From Hymenopus coronatus (taxonomy: Eukaryota > Arthropoda > Insecta > Mantodea > Hymenopodidae), in the NCBI GenBank assembly GCA_030762935.1, contig CM060895.1, forward strand, positions 39,237,001 through 39,301,000: DNA of 64,000 bases, in the 5' to 3' direction. Under the pieces are notes generated by a model that had not been told where the DNA came from, made no database searches, and saw only the letters and a list, made by a program, of their open reading frames with translations. Positions 44,243-56,334 of the stretch are shown piece by piece. The position numbers and the translations under genes are program-made. How positions within the stretch are numbered: position 1 is the first letter of the stretch; each line of letters begins with the position of its first letter.

Positions 44243-45824
44243 CTCTGGTGTGTTCCATTCGCATGACTTTCTCTACATCTCTGTAAATATTGTTAGTAAG
44301 CTTATTCTTCTATCCACCATGCTAATCGAGATAAACACTAACAGGAACGTTATAATCACTCACTTCCTTATAAGAAGAAGGCAAATAACAGAATACACTA
44401 AGCTAAAACGAGTTGCATGTTTTAAAATTGGTTGCTATGGGATTTAAATCAGCTTCTTTGCGTAGCCAGGAGTTGACAAGTTCATGTATAAGAAAAGTTC
44501 CAATATTTTAAAACTGAAAACAGCAACAAGGAATATCTTGCAAAAAATGTATGTGACATAAATTGTGTATTTTAAGAAACTCTACATGTAAGTGTATTAA
44601 ACTTTTGTCTACCTCTTATGGTTTACTATCTATGTAAACTTTAAAAAAAAAAGTCATTCAGAATAAAGAGGTTTTTTCCCAGAAAATTCAAGATAAACAT
44701 TTTATTTGTCATGTAAATACGTTAAATATACGATATTTTAATCAAAATCGTTAGAGTCGTTTTTAAGAAAATCAAAATCTTCGAATTTTTAGTTTCTCTA
44801 CATGTACTATATACATAGTGTATAGAGAGGGTATTGCATTCCACCCAAAAATTCGATCGATACTGAGGTTTCGCCGGAAATAGACATTTCAGGGTCCCAT
44901 GTGTCCAAAAAAGCGTTTTCAGAAAAAGACCTTGTGTGTATCCGTGTGTCTGTGAACGCGATAACTCAAAAATAAAAAGTCGGTAAAATACCAAATTTTG
45001 TATTTAAGTTTAGTATCTTTCAAGGATGGCACACGAGGATTTTGATTAAAATAAATAAAGATATATAAAGATATTTATATGACAAATAAAATTTATATCT
45101 TAAATTTTCTCTAAACATCTCTTTATTCTCAATGAATTTTGCTTACTTTTGCATAACTAGTAAACCGTAAGAGATAGACAAAAACTTACTACAAAAAAAT
45201 TAAGATCACGTTAAAACACACAATTTATGTCTTGTACGTTGTTTTCGTTGAATTGACCATTTCTGAGATATTCCTTGTTATTTTTTTCAGATTTAAAATA
45301 CTTAAACACTTTTCACATGGAAAGTTGTAAACTCCTGGCGCTGTATAGAAACGGATTTCATCCTCATGGTAATCAGCTTTTAAAAGATTTGGCTGTCGTT
45401 TTAGCCTATTGTTTTCCCTTATTTTCCTTATACTTACAAGAAAGCGGGTAATTAAGCCAATTTCTGCTAATGTTTATCTCGATTATCATAAAGTAGCGAT
45501 GTAGGGAAAGTCAAGTGAATGGACCATATCAGATTTTTTTCCCATGTAAACGGTAGTTGGGGTAGGGGTATTTTCTTGAAAATCTTTGTGTCGCATCTTT
45601 GGGAGATACTGAACTTATATATCAAGTTTGGTATTTAACCGAGTTTTCGTTGTTGAGCTATGCTGCCCAAGGACACACACACAGGGAACTTTTTCTAAAA
45701 ATGCCTTTTTTTTGGATTCAGGGGACCCAAAACATTTATTTCTGGTGAAATCTCGGCATCGAATTTTTGGAAGCATTACAATACCTTCTCTACACGTACT
45801 ATGTACATAGTGTGTAGAACAAGT
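44243..45824 (+). mobile_element. Family A host element split by another Family A copy
   Basis: Part 1 (44243-44790) starts TCTGGTGTGTTCCATTCGCA and stops in AATCTTCGAATTTTT. Part 2 (45540-45824) resumes with TCCCATGTAAACGGTAGTTG, the very next block, and ends in a hairpin with CTCTACAC and GTGTAG arms. The intervening 749 bases are a complete minus-strand Family A copy. This is the clearest insertion event of the family in the window. Confidence 0.85.
44791..45539 (-). mobile_element. Family A element inserted into Family A
   Basis: It opens AGTTTCTCTACATGTACTAT, with the hairpin, and closes AGGGAAAGTCAAGTGAATGG with ACCATATCAGA. Both borders fall inside a T-run of the host. The end-to-end copy is shortened in the CATGTAAAGGG region. 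Confidence 0.85.
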
Positions 45825-47149
45825 GTATACAATTTGTCTAACGAGGAAGTGCTAATATTAATTACATATATATTTGCCAACTTCCTGTAATTGAAATCTG
45901 TAAAAACTTCCCTTGTCCAGCAAAGCGTAATAATTTGGCGAGCACATGATATTTAGAATCCGTAAAATGTTCAACAGTAGTAGCACAAATAGTGGCAGTT
46001 TCTCGCCAGTTTAGTTGAGCTTAACAAATAATTAACTTATAAAAGGATACGCAGTTTGAAACCAAAATTGAACTAGCAGAGGAGCTACTCGATTTGCTAA
46101 TAACACGAAAAGTTTATTTATTATAACTTAGAGGTAGCAACGAACATAAACAATGAATGTACTGTGTGAGATCGTGTAGGCACATATTGAATGCAAAGAC
46201 TATATTTTTGTTACTGAGCCATCAATTTTATACTTTTCTCTCTGCTCAGAATTCCGAAAATTGGTTACATACCATAGTCTTGTTTCTTCGTTGTATCTTC
46301 GTGGGTAACTTTTCTAAAGCTACTGTTATACAGCGCGTTTATTTCATGTCACGGCTTTGGATAAAGGGAATGCGTACCGCACACAGTGTACTACATTTCG
46401 GGGGTTTCCGTTCCGTAACTCCCGCATTACTCATTCATGTGTTAGTAAACATGCACGAGTACATACGTAATGGATGTTAAAATAGATGTGCATCTGCGCG
46501 GAAACATTCTTGACACCGTGGATGAAATTACCATTCACAAGCATAAGTTTTTCTTGCGTAATGTTCATAATTTATGCAATATAGACATACAGTAGGGTAT
46601 TAGTTTTAAAATTGTATTAGCTGTATGAATGGTGTTTGTGAAATACGCACCTGCTGTGCAATACGGCTGAGAGAATTCTAGGTTGAGTGTTTGAATGCAG
46701 CACTTAGCTTTTACTTTGATAAAACATGTTTTCGCTTCTTTGGTTTAGCTTTAGCTGTCCCATTCTAAATGAATTGACCAAACATCTCACAGTGCCTCTA
46801 CGCGGTACTGGATAACCAGGAAATTGCTGCTGAAATTGTCTACATCCTGTCCACATAATTCAGTTGTCACGTTTTATTGTAATTAAACATTTACTATTGA
46901 CTACGCAATGCTCAAGCGTGAATTTGTTCGCATGCACTAATAAGAGAATAACATCCCTAAGGAAACCACACACAACACTTCACAACACGAAGATAAAGTA
47001 GCCACTGAGACAACTCAAAGCTGATAAACGTACCTTTAACACGCCCTGCGCCGCTTCTAAACAGCGGCATTATAACGAGGGCACTGCCGTCTCGACTAGT
47101 ACGCACACAAGGCGGTTGTAGCCTTGGCAATGAAGCCATGGTATTAGCA
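45825..47149. other. Unclassified
   Basis: A 107-codon plus-strand frame at 46157-46480 has no recognisable domain. No transposon was recognised. Confidence 0.3.
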
Positions 47150-47655
47150 ATAGTATGACCATCCAGCATACCACTTTGAATTGTAATTATTGCATTCTGA
47201 CCTACACGATCTCAACTCATTCCTATATACAGCAAATGAACAACGGTGGAATACTGTCACTGGTAATCTAAGATGCATTGCTATGGTGAAAGCTTTAGAA
47301 ACTTTGAATTCAATGAAAGACATCTGGAGAGATGATAAAACAAAAGCTTTGTTTACAGATATGGTAACGCTGCAGTTGTTAAAGAATGACTTTAACATGA
47401 CAAGATCGCTGAACAAATAAAGGCAGAAATTAGAGCACTAGGGAGCGAGAACTGGAAAACACATTTTGAATGGATTAAAGCTGATATTGTAATTAAAGAA
47501 AATAATCTCACGGATAATCTAGTAAAAGCAGCAGCTAAGAACGAAAACACGGTCATTGTTTATGGTAAGGTACCAATAATCTTAGACCTAAAGACAAATG
47601 TAATGGATAAATACAGGAAGGAATGCAGAAATGCCACAAAAGGAACTATATAAGC
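47150..47655 (+). pseudogene. LINE RNase H domain remnant
   Basis: One frame gives MVKALETLNSMKDIWRDDKT and MVTLQLLKNDFNM (usual IYTDSxVTLQ). After a frameshift it gives IAEQIKAEIRALGSENWKTH, FEWIKADIVIKENNLTDNLV and KAAAKN. This is the RNase H domain seen in Jockey, I and R1-type LINEs, where the motif is normally WVKAHxGIxGNExADxLAKEA. The conserved His, Gly-Asn-Glu and Asp positions are altered, so it is inactive. Confidence 0.8.
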
Positions 47656-47863
47656 AGCGACTCAAAAGGAAATTCTACTAACAGCAGAAGTAACGACAAT
47701 GATATAAGGACATGAGATGCCTCCAACCTTTCAAGATAATTGAAAATCTACATTGTTCTTGTAACCTGGGCAGCTAGGCAGAGTAACATCTAATTACTAA
47801 GAAAGAAAGGGATATTATGCGTAGTCAATAATAAACAAAGGGGAAACTTGGCCTCCAGCCACA

Positions 47864-47933
<70 letters not shown>

Positions 47934-47974
47934 GTAATATAATTCCTGAAATGTATAAAAGCATAGACTTTGAA
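47656..47974. other. Unclassified, with long AT microsatellite
   Basis: An AT run of about 65 bases (47866-47931) dominates. The left border of the tandem duplication follows at 47975. Confidence 0.5.
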
Positions 47975-48065
47975 AATTTAGTAACATAACAATTATGTAT
48001 AATAAAATACTAATAATGTAATAATACTCTATTATGGCTATAACAATAGACCAAGATAAACATAA

Positions 48066-48955
48066 AAATCTGATGTGTTCCATTCACATGACTTTCTCTA
48101 CATCTCTGCAACAAATTATTGTTAAAAAGCTTATACTTCTATTTACTTACTACTCATCGAGAAACCATTAGCAGAAATAGTCTTATTATTTGCTTCCTTG
48201 TAAGTAGAACCGAAATAAGGGAGTACCATATGTTAAAGTGATAGTCAAAAGCTGGTTGCTATGTGGCTGAAGTTCCATTGTTTGTATGGACAGGAGTTGA
48301 CAAATTCCTGAATGAGAAAAGTACAAGTTTTTCAAAGCTGAAATCAAAAATAAGCAATATCTAAAAACGATAAACTCCACGAAAAAAATGTATATTACAT
48401 AAATTGTGTGTTTTAACGTGCTCTACAGTTTTTGTGTTGTACGTTTTTATCCATCTCTTACGGCTTAGCAGTTGTGCATAATTCCGTACAATTGACCCAG
48501 AATAAAGTAGTCTTAAGAGGCTATTCCCAGAAAATTCAAGATATACATTTTATTTGTCAGGTAAATATCTTTAATATACGATATTTTACTCAAAATTATT
48601 AGAGCCATTTTTAAGAAAATAAAAATGCTCGAAAAATTTTCCATGTAAAGGGTAGTTTGGGGTGGGGGGATATTTCTCAAAATCTTCGTGTCGCATCCTT
48701 GGAAGATACTAAACTTAAATACCAAACTTGGTATTTTACCGACTTTTCGTTTTTGAGTTATCGTGTTCACAGACACATGGACACACACACACACACACCC
48801 ACACTCACACACACGTACCTTTTTTCGGAAAATGTTTTTTTGGATACAGGGGACCCTAAAACATATTTCCGGTGAAATCTCGCTATCGAATTTGAGGGTG
48901 GAATGCAATACCTTCTCTATACACTATGTACATAGTGCGTGTAGAGAAGTATAAT
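48066..48955 (+). mobile_element. Family A element, full length (duplication copy 1)
   Basis: It starts AAATCTGATGTGTTCCATTC and carries every landmark, including CTCATCGAGAAACCATTAGC in mutated form. A CA site lies at about 48780-48815. It ends CTATGTACATAGTGCGTGTA with GAGAAGTATAATG. The minus strand is open for 131 codons (48513-48908), a frame shared with other copies. Confidence 0.9.
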
Positions 48956-49003
48956 GCATAAGAAGGCGTAACATAGTTTATATTTAACCAAAATATGTAA
49001 AAT

Positions 49004-49276
49004 GCTCGCCGCTGTAGTGTGGGGCATAACTTGTCTGCCTCACATTCAAAAGGCTCCAAGATCGTATCTCGGTTAGGGCGAGTTACCTAGATGTCTTTTT
49101 CTTTTTCTTTTTCTTTTTTTTTTTTGCGGAGGGGGGGTAGTTTTCCTTATCCTGAGAAGACGAAGGTCCAGTAATTTAAAACTCCTTTACCCCGGGCTCA
49201 TTTCAGCATAATTTCATCGATTCCATTCATCCGATATGACCGCTACCAGGCTAAAGGAAGTTAAACCAAAAAGAAA
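49004..49276 (+). mobile_element. S2 SINE (duplication copy 1)
   Basis: GCTCGCCGCTGTAGTGTGGG is a worn head with a degraded box B. The copy continues with GGCGAGTTACCTAGATG, a TTTTTC repeat, CCTTATCCTGAGAAGACGAA and AGGCTAAAGGAAGTTAAACC. Older than the S2 copy at 26119. Confidence 0.8.
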
Positions 49277-49354
49277 AGTGCAATATTTGTTAAATGATAT
49301 AAAACTATTTTCAGTACATGTAGTGTTATTATAAGTGTACTGGAACATTTCTTA

Positions 49355-49992
49355 TCCCTTGATTTCTTGCAAGTAGAAGGGAAATAAAGGAGTACACTAC
49401 GCTAAAACGTTAATTCAATTGTCTTTGCGTGACCAGGAGTAGTAGGTAAAACAAAAGAGGTATGAAACGAAGTAGACCTGAGAAAATTTTAAGCAGTTTA
49501 AAATTGAAACAAAAACAAAGAATATCTCGGAAACGGTTAATTCTACAAAAATGCAGCAATTTTTTTTTTTTTACTTTAACTAGATCTACATGTTTCGTGT
49601 TGTATGTTTCTGACTACTTGTTACGGTTTATCATTTATACAAAAATTATCCTGAATGAAGAGGTCTGCGGACAAGATTAATATATTTTCATGACTAACGA
49701 AGTGTTTAACATTAACATTTTATTTTAATAAAAATCATTACAGACATTTTGGATAAAATCAAAAGTTCAAAAAATGTTCCATGTAAAGGGTAGTTGAGAG
49801 TGGAGGGATTTTCCTGAAAATCTTCGTGTCGCATCCTTGGGAGATACTGAACCTAAATATTTAGTATGGCACTTAACCGACTTTTCGTTTTTGAGTTATC
49901 GTTTTCAAACACACCCACTCCCATACACTTCAATGTACATGGTAATGAATTTTCTATCTGCTATGTATATTGTACGTATAGAGGTAGTAAAA
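49355..49992 (+). mobile_element. Family A element, left end lost (duplication copy 1)
   Basis: CTTGCAAGTAGAAGGGAAAT, AAAACAAAGAATATCTCGG, CATGTAAAGGGTAGTTGAGA and CTTCGTGTCGCATCC are followed by an almost repeat-free CA site (ACACACCCACTC). It ends in a worn hairpin and GAGGTAGTAAAAAG. Confidence 0.8.
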
Positions 49993-51079
49993 AGCAAAAA
50001 CAATCGTGAAGTACGGATTTGATTGGCCACTATCTAGCATACTCTATCTGCTATTGAGTAATAGAACATCGACTGCTATTATCAGTGTAGTACATGTACA
50101 AATTATAAGCAAAATAAAGAGTATGCTGTTTTATTAGCTAGTGCTGCTTCTTTATGTACGTTTTGCTGAAATTCTTCCTTATATCACAATAAACAAACAG
50201 CCCCATCCCAACCCCGAACTCATAAGCTAACTACGGCAGCCAGAGCTCTCACTCCCGAGTATTCGGATAAAAAATAACCGCTACTGAAACTGTTATACTT
50301 GCAACAATATAGGTTCTCAAAATTATATTGCATGTACAATAAAAATAGGAACCTATCGTTAGAAACGTTCTGTTTCATCTGCACAAATCTTAACACACTT
50401 AGGACATTTTCTTTCAAGCTCATCAACGCAGGATCCGAAATGCAGTTTTCACTCCAACTATTTTCTTACAGCTCTTCTAGTTTATGACGGTTTAATCTAC
50501 TACTTTATCTTTAAAATCACTTGCGTTTCGTTCTTCATTTGCTTCGATTTCGTTCTCTGCTCAGCTTCTCTGAACTCCAATACGGATTATTCTGCCTCGA
50601 AACTTGGTCAAGTAAATGAAGTCATGCTTCGCCAGAAAATTATATTAAGTTTGGATCACTTACTTAACTTTCCTCAAAAACCATTTAGAGAAATTTACCT
50701 AACTCTCATTTCAGTGGTAACTATTTTAGTCAACAATAAACTTGTGAAAGTTTGACAGTTCGCCACGCTGAACCAATTCAAATTGCGGTTTCCTGTGAAA
50801 GTCACTGCAGATTTTGAAAATGTTTTAATCATCCTATAAAGCCGTGTCGTTCCTCCTCAGTAAGCTTGCGTAGTTTTACCCATCTAGAATTGTAATTTAT
50901 ACAAATAAGCATAAAAATAATACATAGTAGAAAATCAAAGCCATTTGTAACACAGAAACACTATTATCACTTCTGAACTTGACGCAAGCTTCGTTGAAAG
51001 AAGAAACGTAAGCCAAGGCCAAAAGCTGTCTCGTACGTACGTGACAAGCACTCTACAAACGTATATCAAAACCATTTTC

Positions 51080-51316
51080 TGTCAACGCTTATCATGATTA
51101 ACACGCAGTTGAACAAGCTTTTGTATGAATAAACAAATAAGGAAATACTCGCATGATTATAACTCATTTGAGTTTTACCTGCTACGTATCTATAACTAGA
51201 GGAAATGCTGTATTTCATTTAAAATTTAGATACTCAGATTTCACCGCAAAGCAAGTTTTGAATGTCTGAACAGGAAAACTAAAAAACCAAAGTCGGTCAA
51301 CTCTATACTTATATTT
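51080..51316 (-). mobile_element. Worn Family A pieces at the duplication junction
   Basis: AACGCTTATCATGATTAACA is a left-end trace. GAGTTTTACCTGCTACGTAT, then AGATACTCAGATTTCACCGC, is a worn right end in reverse. The fragment is cut by the duplication junction here, while in copy 2 it continues to about 54790. Confidence 0.55.
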
Positions 51317-51404
51317 AATTTAGTAACATAACAATTATGTATAATAAAATACTAATAATGTAATACTCTATTATGGCTATAATAATAGACCAAGATAAAC
51401 ATAA

Positions 51405-52325
51405 AAATCTGATGTGTTCCATTCACATGACTTTCTCTACATCTCTGCAACAAATTATTGTTAAAAAGCTTATACTTCTATTTACTTACTACTCATCGAG
51501 AAAACATTAGCAGAAATAGTCTTATTATTTGCTTCCTTGTAAGTAGAACCGAAATAAGGGAGTACCATATGTTAAAGTGATAGTCAAAAGCTGGTTGCTA
51601 TGTGGCTGAAGTTCCATTGTTTGTATGGACAGGAGTTGACAAATTCCTATATGAGAAAAGTACAAGTTTTTCAAAGCTGAAATCAAAAATAAGCAATATT
51701 TAAAAACGATAAACTCCACGGAAAAAATGCATATTACATAAATTGTGTGTTTTAACGTGCTCTACAGTTTTTGTGTTGTACGTTTTTATCCATCTCTTAC
51801 GGTTTAGCAGTTGTGCATAATTCCGTACAATTGACCCAGAATAAAGTAGTCTTAAGAGGCTATTCCCAGAAAATTCAAGATATACATTTTATTTGTCAGG
51901 TAAATATCTTTAATATACGATATTTTAGTCAAAATTGTTAGAGCCATTTTTAAGAAAATACAAATTTTCGAAAAATTTTCCATGTAAAGGGTAGTTTGGG
52001 GTGGGGGGATATTTCTCAAAATCTTCGTGTTGCATCCTTGGAAGATTCTAAACTTAAATACCAAACTTGGTATTTTACCGACTTTTCGTTTTTGAGTTGT
52101 CGTGTTCACAGACACATGGACACACACACACACACACACACACACGCGCGCGCACACACACCCACCCACACTCACACACACGTACCTTTTTTCGGAAAAT
52201 GTTTTTTTGGATACAGGGGACCCTAAAACATATATTTCCGGTGAAATCTCGCTATCGAATTTGAGGGTGGAATGCAATACCTTCTCTATACACTATGTAC
52301 ACAGTGCGTGTAGAGAAAGTATAAT
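51405..52325 (+). mobile_element. Family A element, full length (duplication copy 2)
   Basis: It pairs with 48066-48955. The internal microsatellite is longer and compound (CA, CG, CA). The minus strand is open for 141 codons (51852-52277), and the repeat translates as Cys-Val runs inside the frame. Confidence 0.9.
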
Positions 52326-52373
52326 GCATAAGAAGGCGTAACATAGTTTATATTTAACCAAAATATGTAAAAT

Positions 52374-52650
52374 GCTCGCCGCTGTAGTGTGGGGCATAAC
52401 TTGTCTGCCTCACATTCAAAAGGCTCCAAGATCGTATCTCGGTTAGGGCGAGTTACCTAGATGTCTTTTTCTTTTTCTTTTTCTTTTTCTTTTTTTTTTG
52501 CGGAGGGGGGGTAGTTTTCCTTATCCTGAGAAGACGAAGGTCCAGTAATTTAAAACTCCTTTACCCCGGGCTCATTTCAGCATAATTTCATCGATTCCAT
52601 TCATCCGATATGACCGCTACCAGGCTAAAGGAAGTTAAACCAAAAAGAAA
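52374..52650 (+). mobile_element. S2 SINE (duplication copy 2)
   Basis: It pairs with 49004-49276. The TTTTTC repeat has one more unit, and the following T-run is shorter. Confidence 0.8.
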
Positions 52651-52727
52651 AGTGCAATATTTGTTAAATGATACAAAACTATTTTCAGTACATGTAGTGT
52701 TATTATAAGTGTACTGGAACATTTCTT

Positions 52728-53363
52728 ATTCCTTGATTTCTTGCAAGTAGAAGGGAAATAAAGGAGTACACTACGCTAAAACGATAATTCAATTGTCTTT
52801 GCGTGACCAGGAGTAGTAGGTAAAACAAAAGAGGTATGAAACGAAGTAGACCTGAAAAAATTTTAAGCAGTTTAAAATTGAAACAAAAACAAAGAATATC
52901 TCGGAAACGGTTAATTCTACAAAAATGCAGCAATTTTTTTTTACTTTAACTAGATCTACATGTTTCGTGTTGTATGTTTCTGACTACTTGTTACGGTTTA
53001 TCATTTATACAAAAATTATCCTGAATGAAGAGGTCTGCGGACAAGATTAACATATTTTCATGACTAACGAAGTGTTTAACATTAACATTTTATTTTAATA
53101 AAAATCATTACAGACATTTTGGAGAAAATCAAAAGTTCAAAAAATGTTCCATGTAAAGGGTAGTTGAGAGTGGAGGGATTTTCCTGAAAATCTTCGTGTC
53201 GCATCCTTGGGAGATACTGAACCTAAATATTTAGTTTGGCACTTAACCGACTTTTCGTTTTTGAGTTATCGTTTTCAAACACACCCACTCACATACACTT
53301 CAATGTACATGGTAATGAATTTTCTATCTGCTATGTATATTGTACGTATAGAGGTAGTAAAAA
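52728..53363 (+). mobile_element. Family A element, left end lost (duplication copy 2)
   Basis: It pairs with 49355-49992. Only scattered substitutions and a shorter T-run near 52935 separate them. Confidence 0.8.
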
Positions 53364-54429
53364 GCAAAAACAATCGTGAAGTACGGATTTCATTGGCCAC
53401 TTATCTAGCATACTCTATCTGCTATTGAGTAACAGAACATCGACTGCTATTATCAGTGTAGTAAATGTACACATTATAAGCAAAATAAAGAGTATGCTGT
53501 TTTATTAGTTAGTGCTGCTTCTTTATGTACGTTTTGCTGAAATTCTTCCTTATATCACAATAAACAAATAGCCCCATCCCTTCCCGAACTCATAAGCTAA
53601 CTACGGCAGCCAGAGCTCTCACTCCCGAGTATTCGGATAAAAAATAACCGCTACTGAAACTGTTATATTTGCAACAATATAGGTTCTCAAAATTATATTG
53701 CATGTACAATAAAAATAGGAATCTACCGTTAGAAACATTCTCTTTCATCTGCACAACTCTTAACACACTTAGAACATTTTCTTTCAAGCTCATCAACGCA
53801 GGTTCCGAAATGCAGTTTTCACTCCAACTATTTTCTTACAGCTCTTCTAGTTTATGACGGTTTAATCTACTACTTTACTTTTAAAATCACTTGTGTTTCG
53901 TTCTTCATTTGCTTCGATTTCGTTCTCTGCTCAGCTTCTCTGAACTCCAATACGGATTATTCTGTAAGTAAATGAAGTCATGCTTCGCCAGAAACTTATA
54001 TTAAGTTTGGATCACTTACTTAACATTCCTCAAAAACCATTTAGAGAAATTTACCTAACTCTCATTTCAGTGGTAACAATTTTAGTCAACAATAATCTTG
54101 TGAAAGTTTGACAGTTCGCCACGCTGAACCAATTCAAATTGCGGTTTCCTGTGAAAGTCACTGCAGATATTGAAAATGGTTTAATCATCCTATAAAGCCG
54201 TGTCGTTCCTCCTCAGTAAGCTTGCGTAGTTTTACCCATCTAGAATTGTAATTTATACAAATAAGCATAAAAATAATACATAGTAGAAAATCAAAGCCAT
54301 TTGTAACACAGAAACACTATTATCACTTCTGAACTTGACGCAAGCTTCGTTGAAAGAAGAAACGTAAGCCAAGGCCAAAAGCTGTCTCGTACGTGACAAG
54401 CACTCTACAAACGTATATTAAAACCATTT

Positions 54430-54790
54430 TCTGTCAACGCTTATCATGATTAACACGCAGTAGAACAAGCTTTTGTATGAATAAACAAATAAGGAAATAC
54501 TCGCATGATTATAACTCATTTGAGTTTTACCTGCTACGTATCTATAACTAGAGGAAATGCTGCATTTCATTTAAAATTTAGATACTCAGATTTCACCGCA
54601 AAGCAAGTTTTGAATGTCTGAACAGGAAAACTAAAAAACCAAAGTCGGTCAACTCTATACTTATATTTAATTTCAGCATCCCGCTAACCAAACTTCTTTT
54701 ATACGGAAAACGTTTTGTCATATTTTATTTTGTCAAAATGGCTCTAACAATTTCTATCTAAATGCTGAACTGGTACTGGGAGTGAAATTT
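54430..54790 (-). mobile_element. Worn Family A element spanning the duplication border
   Basis: After the worn right end (GAGTTTTACCTGCTACGTAT, ATTTCACCGCAAAG) the sequence continues past the border with CCGCTAACCAAACTTCTTTT, ATACGGAAAACG and ATGGCTCTAACAATTTCTAT. Those are the next Family A blocks. So this is the ancestral context, and the duplication cut through it. Confidence 0.65.
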
Positions 54791-54991
54791 AAAATGTCTA
54801 TATTTTTGTATAGCATTTTCTGAAAATTTTACTCCAGTTGTATTGATGTTATGTTAATATAAATATAAAATTTCATTCAAATTGGATAAATACTCTGCAA
54901 GCCATAAATTATTTCATACATTTTAATATGTAAATATATTACATAACCACAATGTCCCATGCACCTTAACATGTGAGAAAATTAGCTGAAA

Positions 54992-55848
54992 TTTTACTTT
55001 CTCTATACGTATTATGTAGTGTATAGAGAAGGTATTGTATTGCACCCAAAAATTCGATACCGAGATTTCACCGGAAATACATGTTTTGAGGCCTCCTGAA
55101 TCCAAAAAAAAAGCATGTTTATAAACATGTCCGTGTCTGTGTGTGTGTGTGAGTGAGTATCTGTGTGTCTGTGGGCAGCATAGCTCAAAAACGAAAAGAC
55201 CATTAAAAATCAAACTTGGTATTTAAGTTTGGTATCTTCCAAGGATGGGACACGAAGATTTTCAAGAAAATTCCCCCACCCCAAATTACCCTTTACATGG
55301 ACATTTTTTCGAACATTTTGATTTTATAAAAAATGGCTAACGATTTTGATTAAAATCCCGTATATTACTGACACTTACATACCAAAAAAATGAATTTTCT
55401 GGGAATAGCCTCTAAAGACCTCTTTATTCTGGATGAATTTTGCCGAATTTTGCTTAACTGCTAAACGGTAAGACGTAGACAAAAGCTTACTGCACAGAAA
55501 ACGTAGAGCACGTTAAAACGCACAATTTATAACATACACCTTTTTTACGTGGAGTTGATTGTTTTTTATTTCACCTTTCAAAAACTTATATTTTCTGATA
55601 CAGGAATTTGTCAACTCCTGTCCATGCAAACAAAGGAACTTCCGTCACATAGCAACCAGCCTTTGACTATCACTTTAACCTATGGTACTCCCTTATTTCG
55701 CTTCTACTTAAAAGGAAGCAAGTAATAAGACTTATTTCTGACATTTTTTTTTCTCGATTAACATGAAGTAAATAGAAGCATAAGCTTTTTAACAATAATT
55801 TATTGCAGAGATATAGAGAAAGTCATGTGAATGGAACACATCAGCTTT
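54992..55848 (-). mobile_element. Family A element, full length, well preserved
   Basis: It opens ATTTTACTTTCTCTATACGT with a shortened hairpin closing GTGTATAGAGAAGG. The GTGTGT site lies at about 55135-55152. It has CACCCCAAATTACCCTTTAC and GGGAATAGCCTCTAAAGACC, and closes GAGAAAGTCATGTGAATGG with ACACATCAG. Confidence 0.9.
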
Positions 55849-56334
55849 TTTTTGAATTGGAACTTTAAACCACACACAAAAACTTTACGCGGTGATATTT
55901 CAATAACTTTGGTTATAGATTTATCATCATTTTTAACAGAAATTTTAATCTCTAAAAGTATTGTTTTTCATAAAAATATTTTAACAAATTACTACAGTAT
56001 TAGGATAATTTTGTTGCCTTTTATATTACTATAGATGTTTCCGCATATTTTGGGAAATTATAATTATATTTAAACAAACACTGAGATTCATAGAACATAT
56101 TGAAGTGTGAAAATGTAGTTTTGAGAAAAACTCTCTTCTATAAAATACTATGCTATGAAATAAGTGTATTGTACGATCTTTAAATGTCTGTAGAGTCCGA
56201 TGGAAGGAGCTCTATGTTGATTCTCTATGGATGTCCAAGGGTTCCAACAACCGTTTGCTAGAGAGGGGAAAAATCGATTTTTTGACCTATTGTACCCAAA
56301 ATTGCACTCCCAGTGGCCCTTAAGTTATGTTACT
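55849..56334. other. Unclassified AT-rich
   Basis: Nothing recognised. Confidence 0.35.

Larger units (their letters stand above)
47975..51316 (+). repeat. Tandem segmental duplication, copy 1 (3.34 kb)
   Basis: The block from AATTTAGTAACATAACAATT to ACTTATATTT is repeated directly after itself. It contains a full Family A copy, an S2 SINE, a second Family A copy, about 1.1 kb of unclassified sequence and a worn minus Family A fragment. In a 125-base stretch I aligned (from 48655) the two copies differ at 3 positions. AATTT occurs at the left border, at the junction and at the right border. Confidence 0.95.
51317..54668 (+). repeat. Tandem segmental duplication, copy 2 (3.35 kb)
   Basis: This is the second copy of 47975-51316. 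Length changes between copies lie mostly in simple repeats. The CA/CG run is expanded (52119-52180) and the TTTTTC run is altered. A CTCGAAACTTGGT stretch of copy 1 is lost near 53964, and one GTAC unit is lost near 54390. The right border ends TTTAATTT before CAGCATCC, which continues the Family A fragment. Confidence 0.95.

Noticed and set aside
47836..48083. Open frames through AT and CA runs (Ile-Tyr or Cys-Val repeats), also at 13030, 22899 and 52067
   Set aside because: These are products of microsatellites and not proteins.
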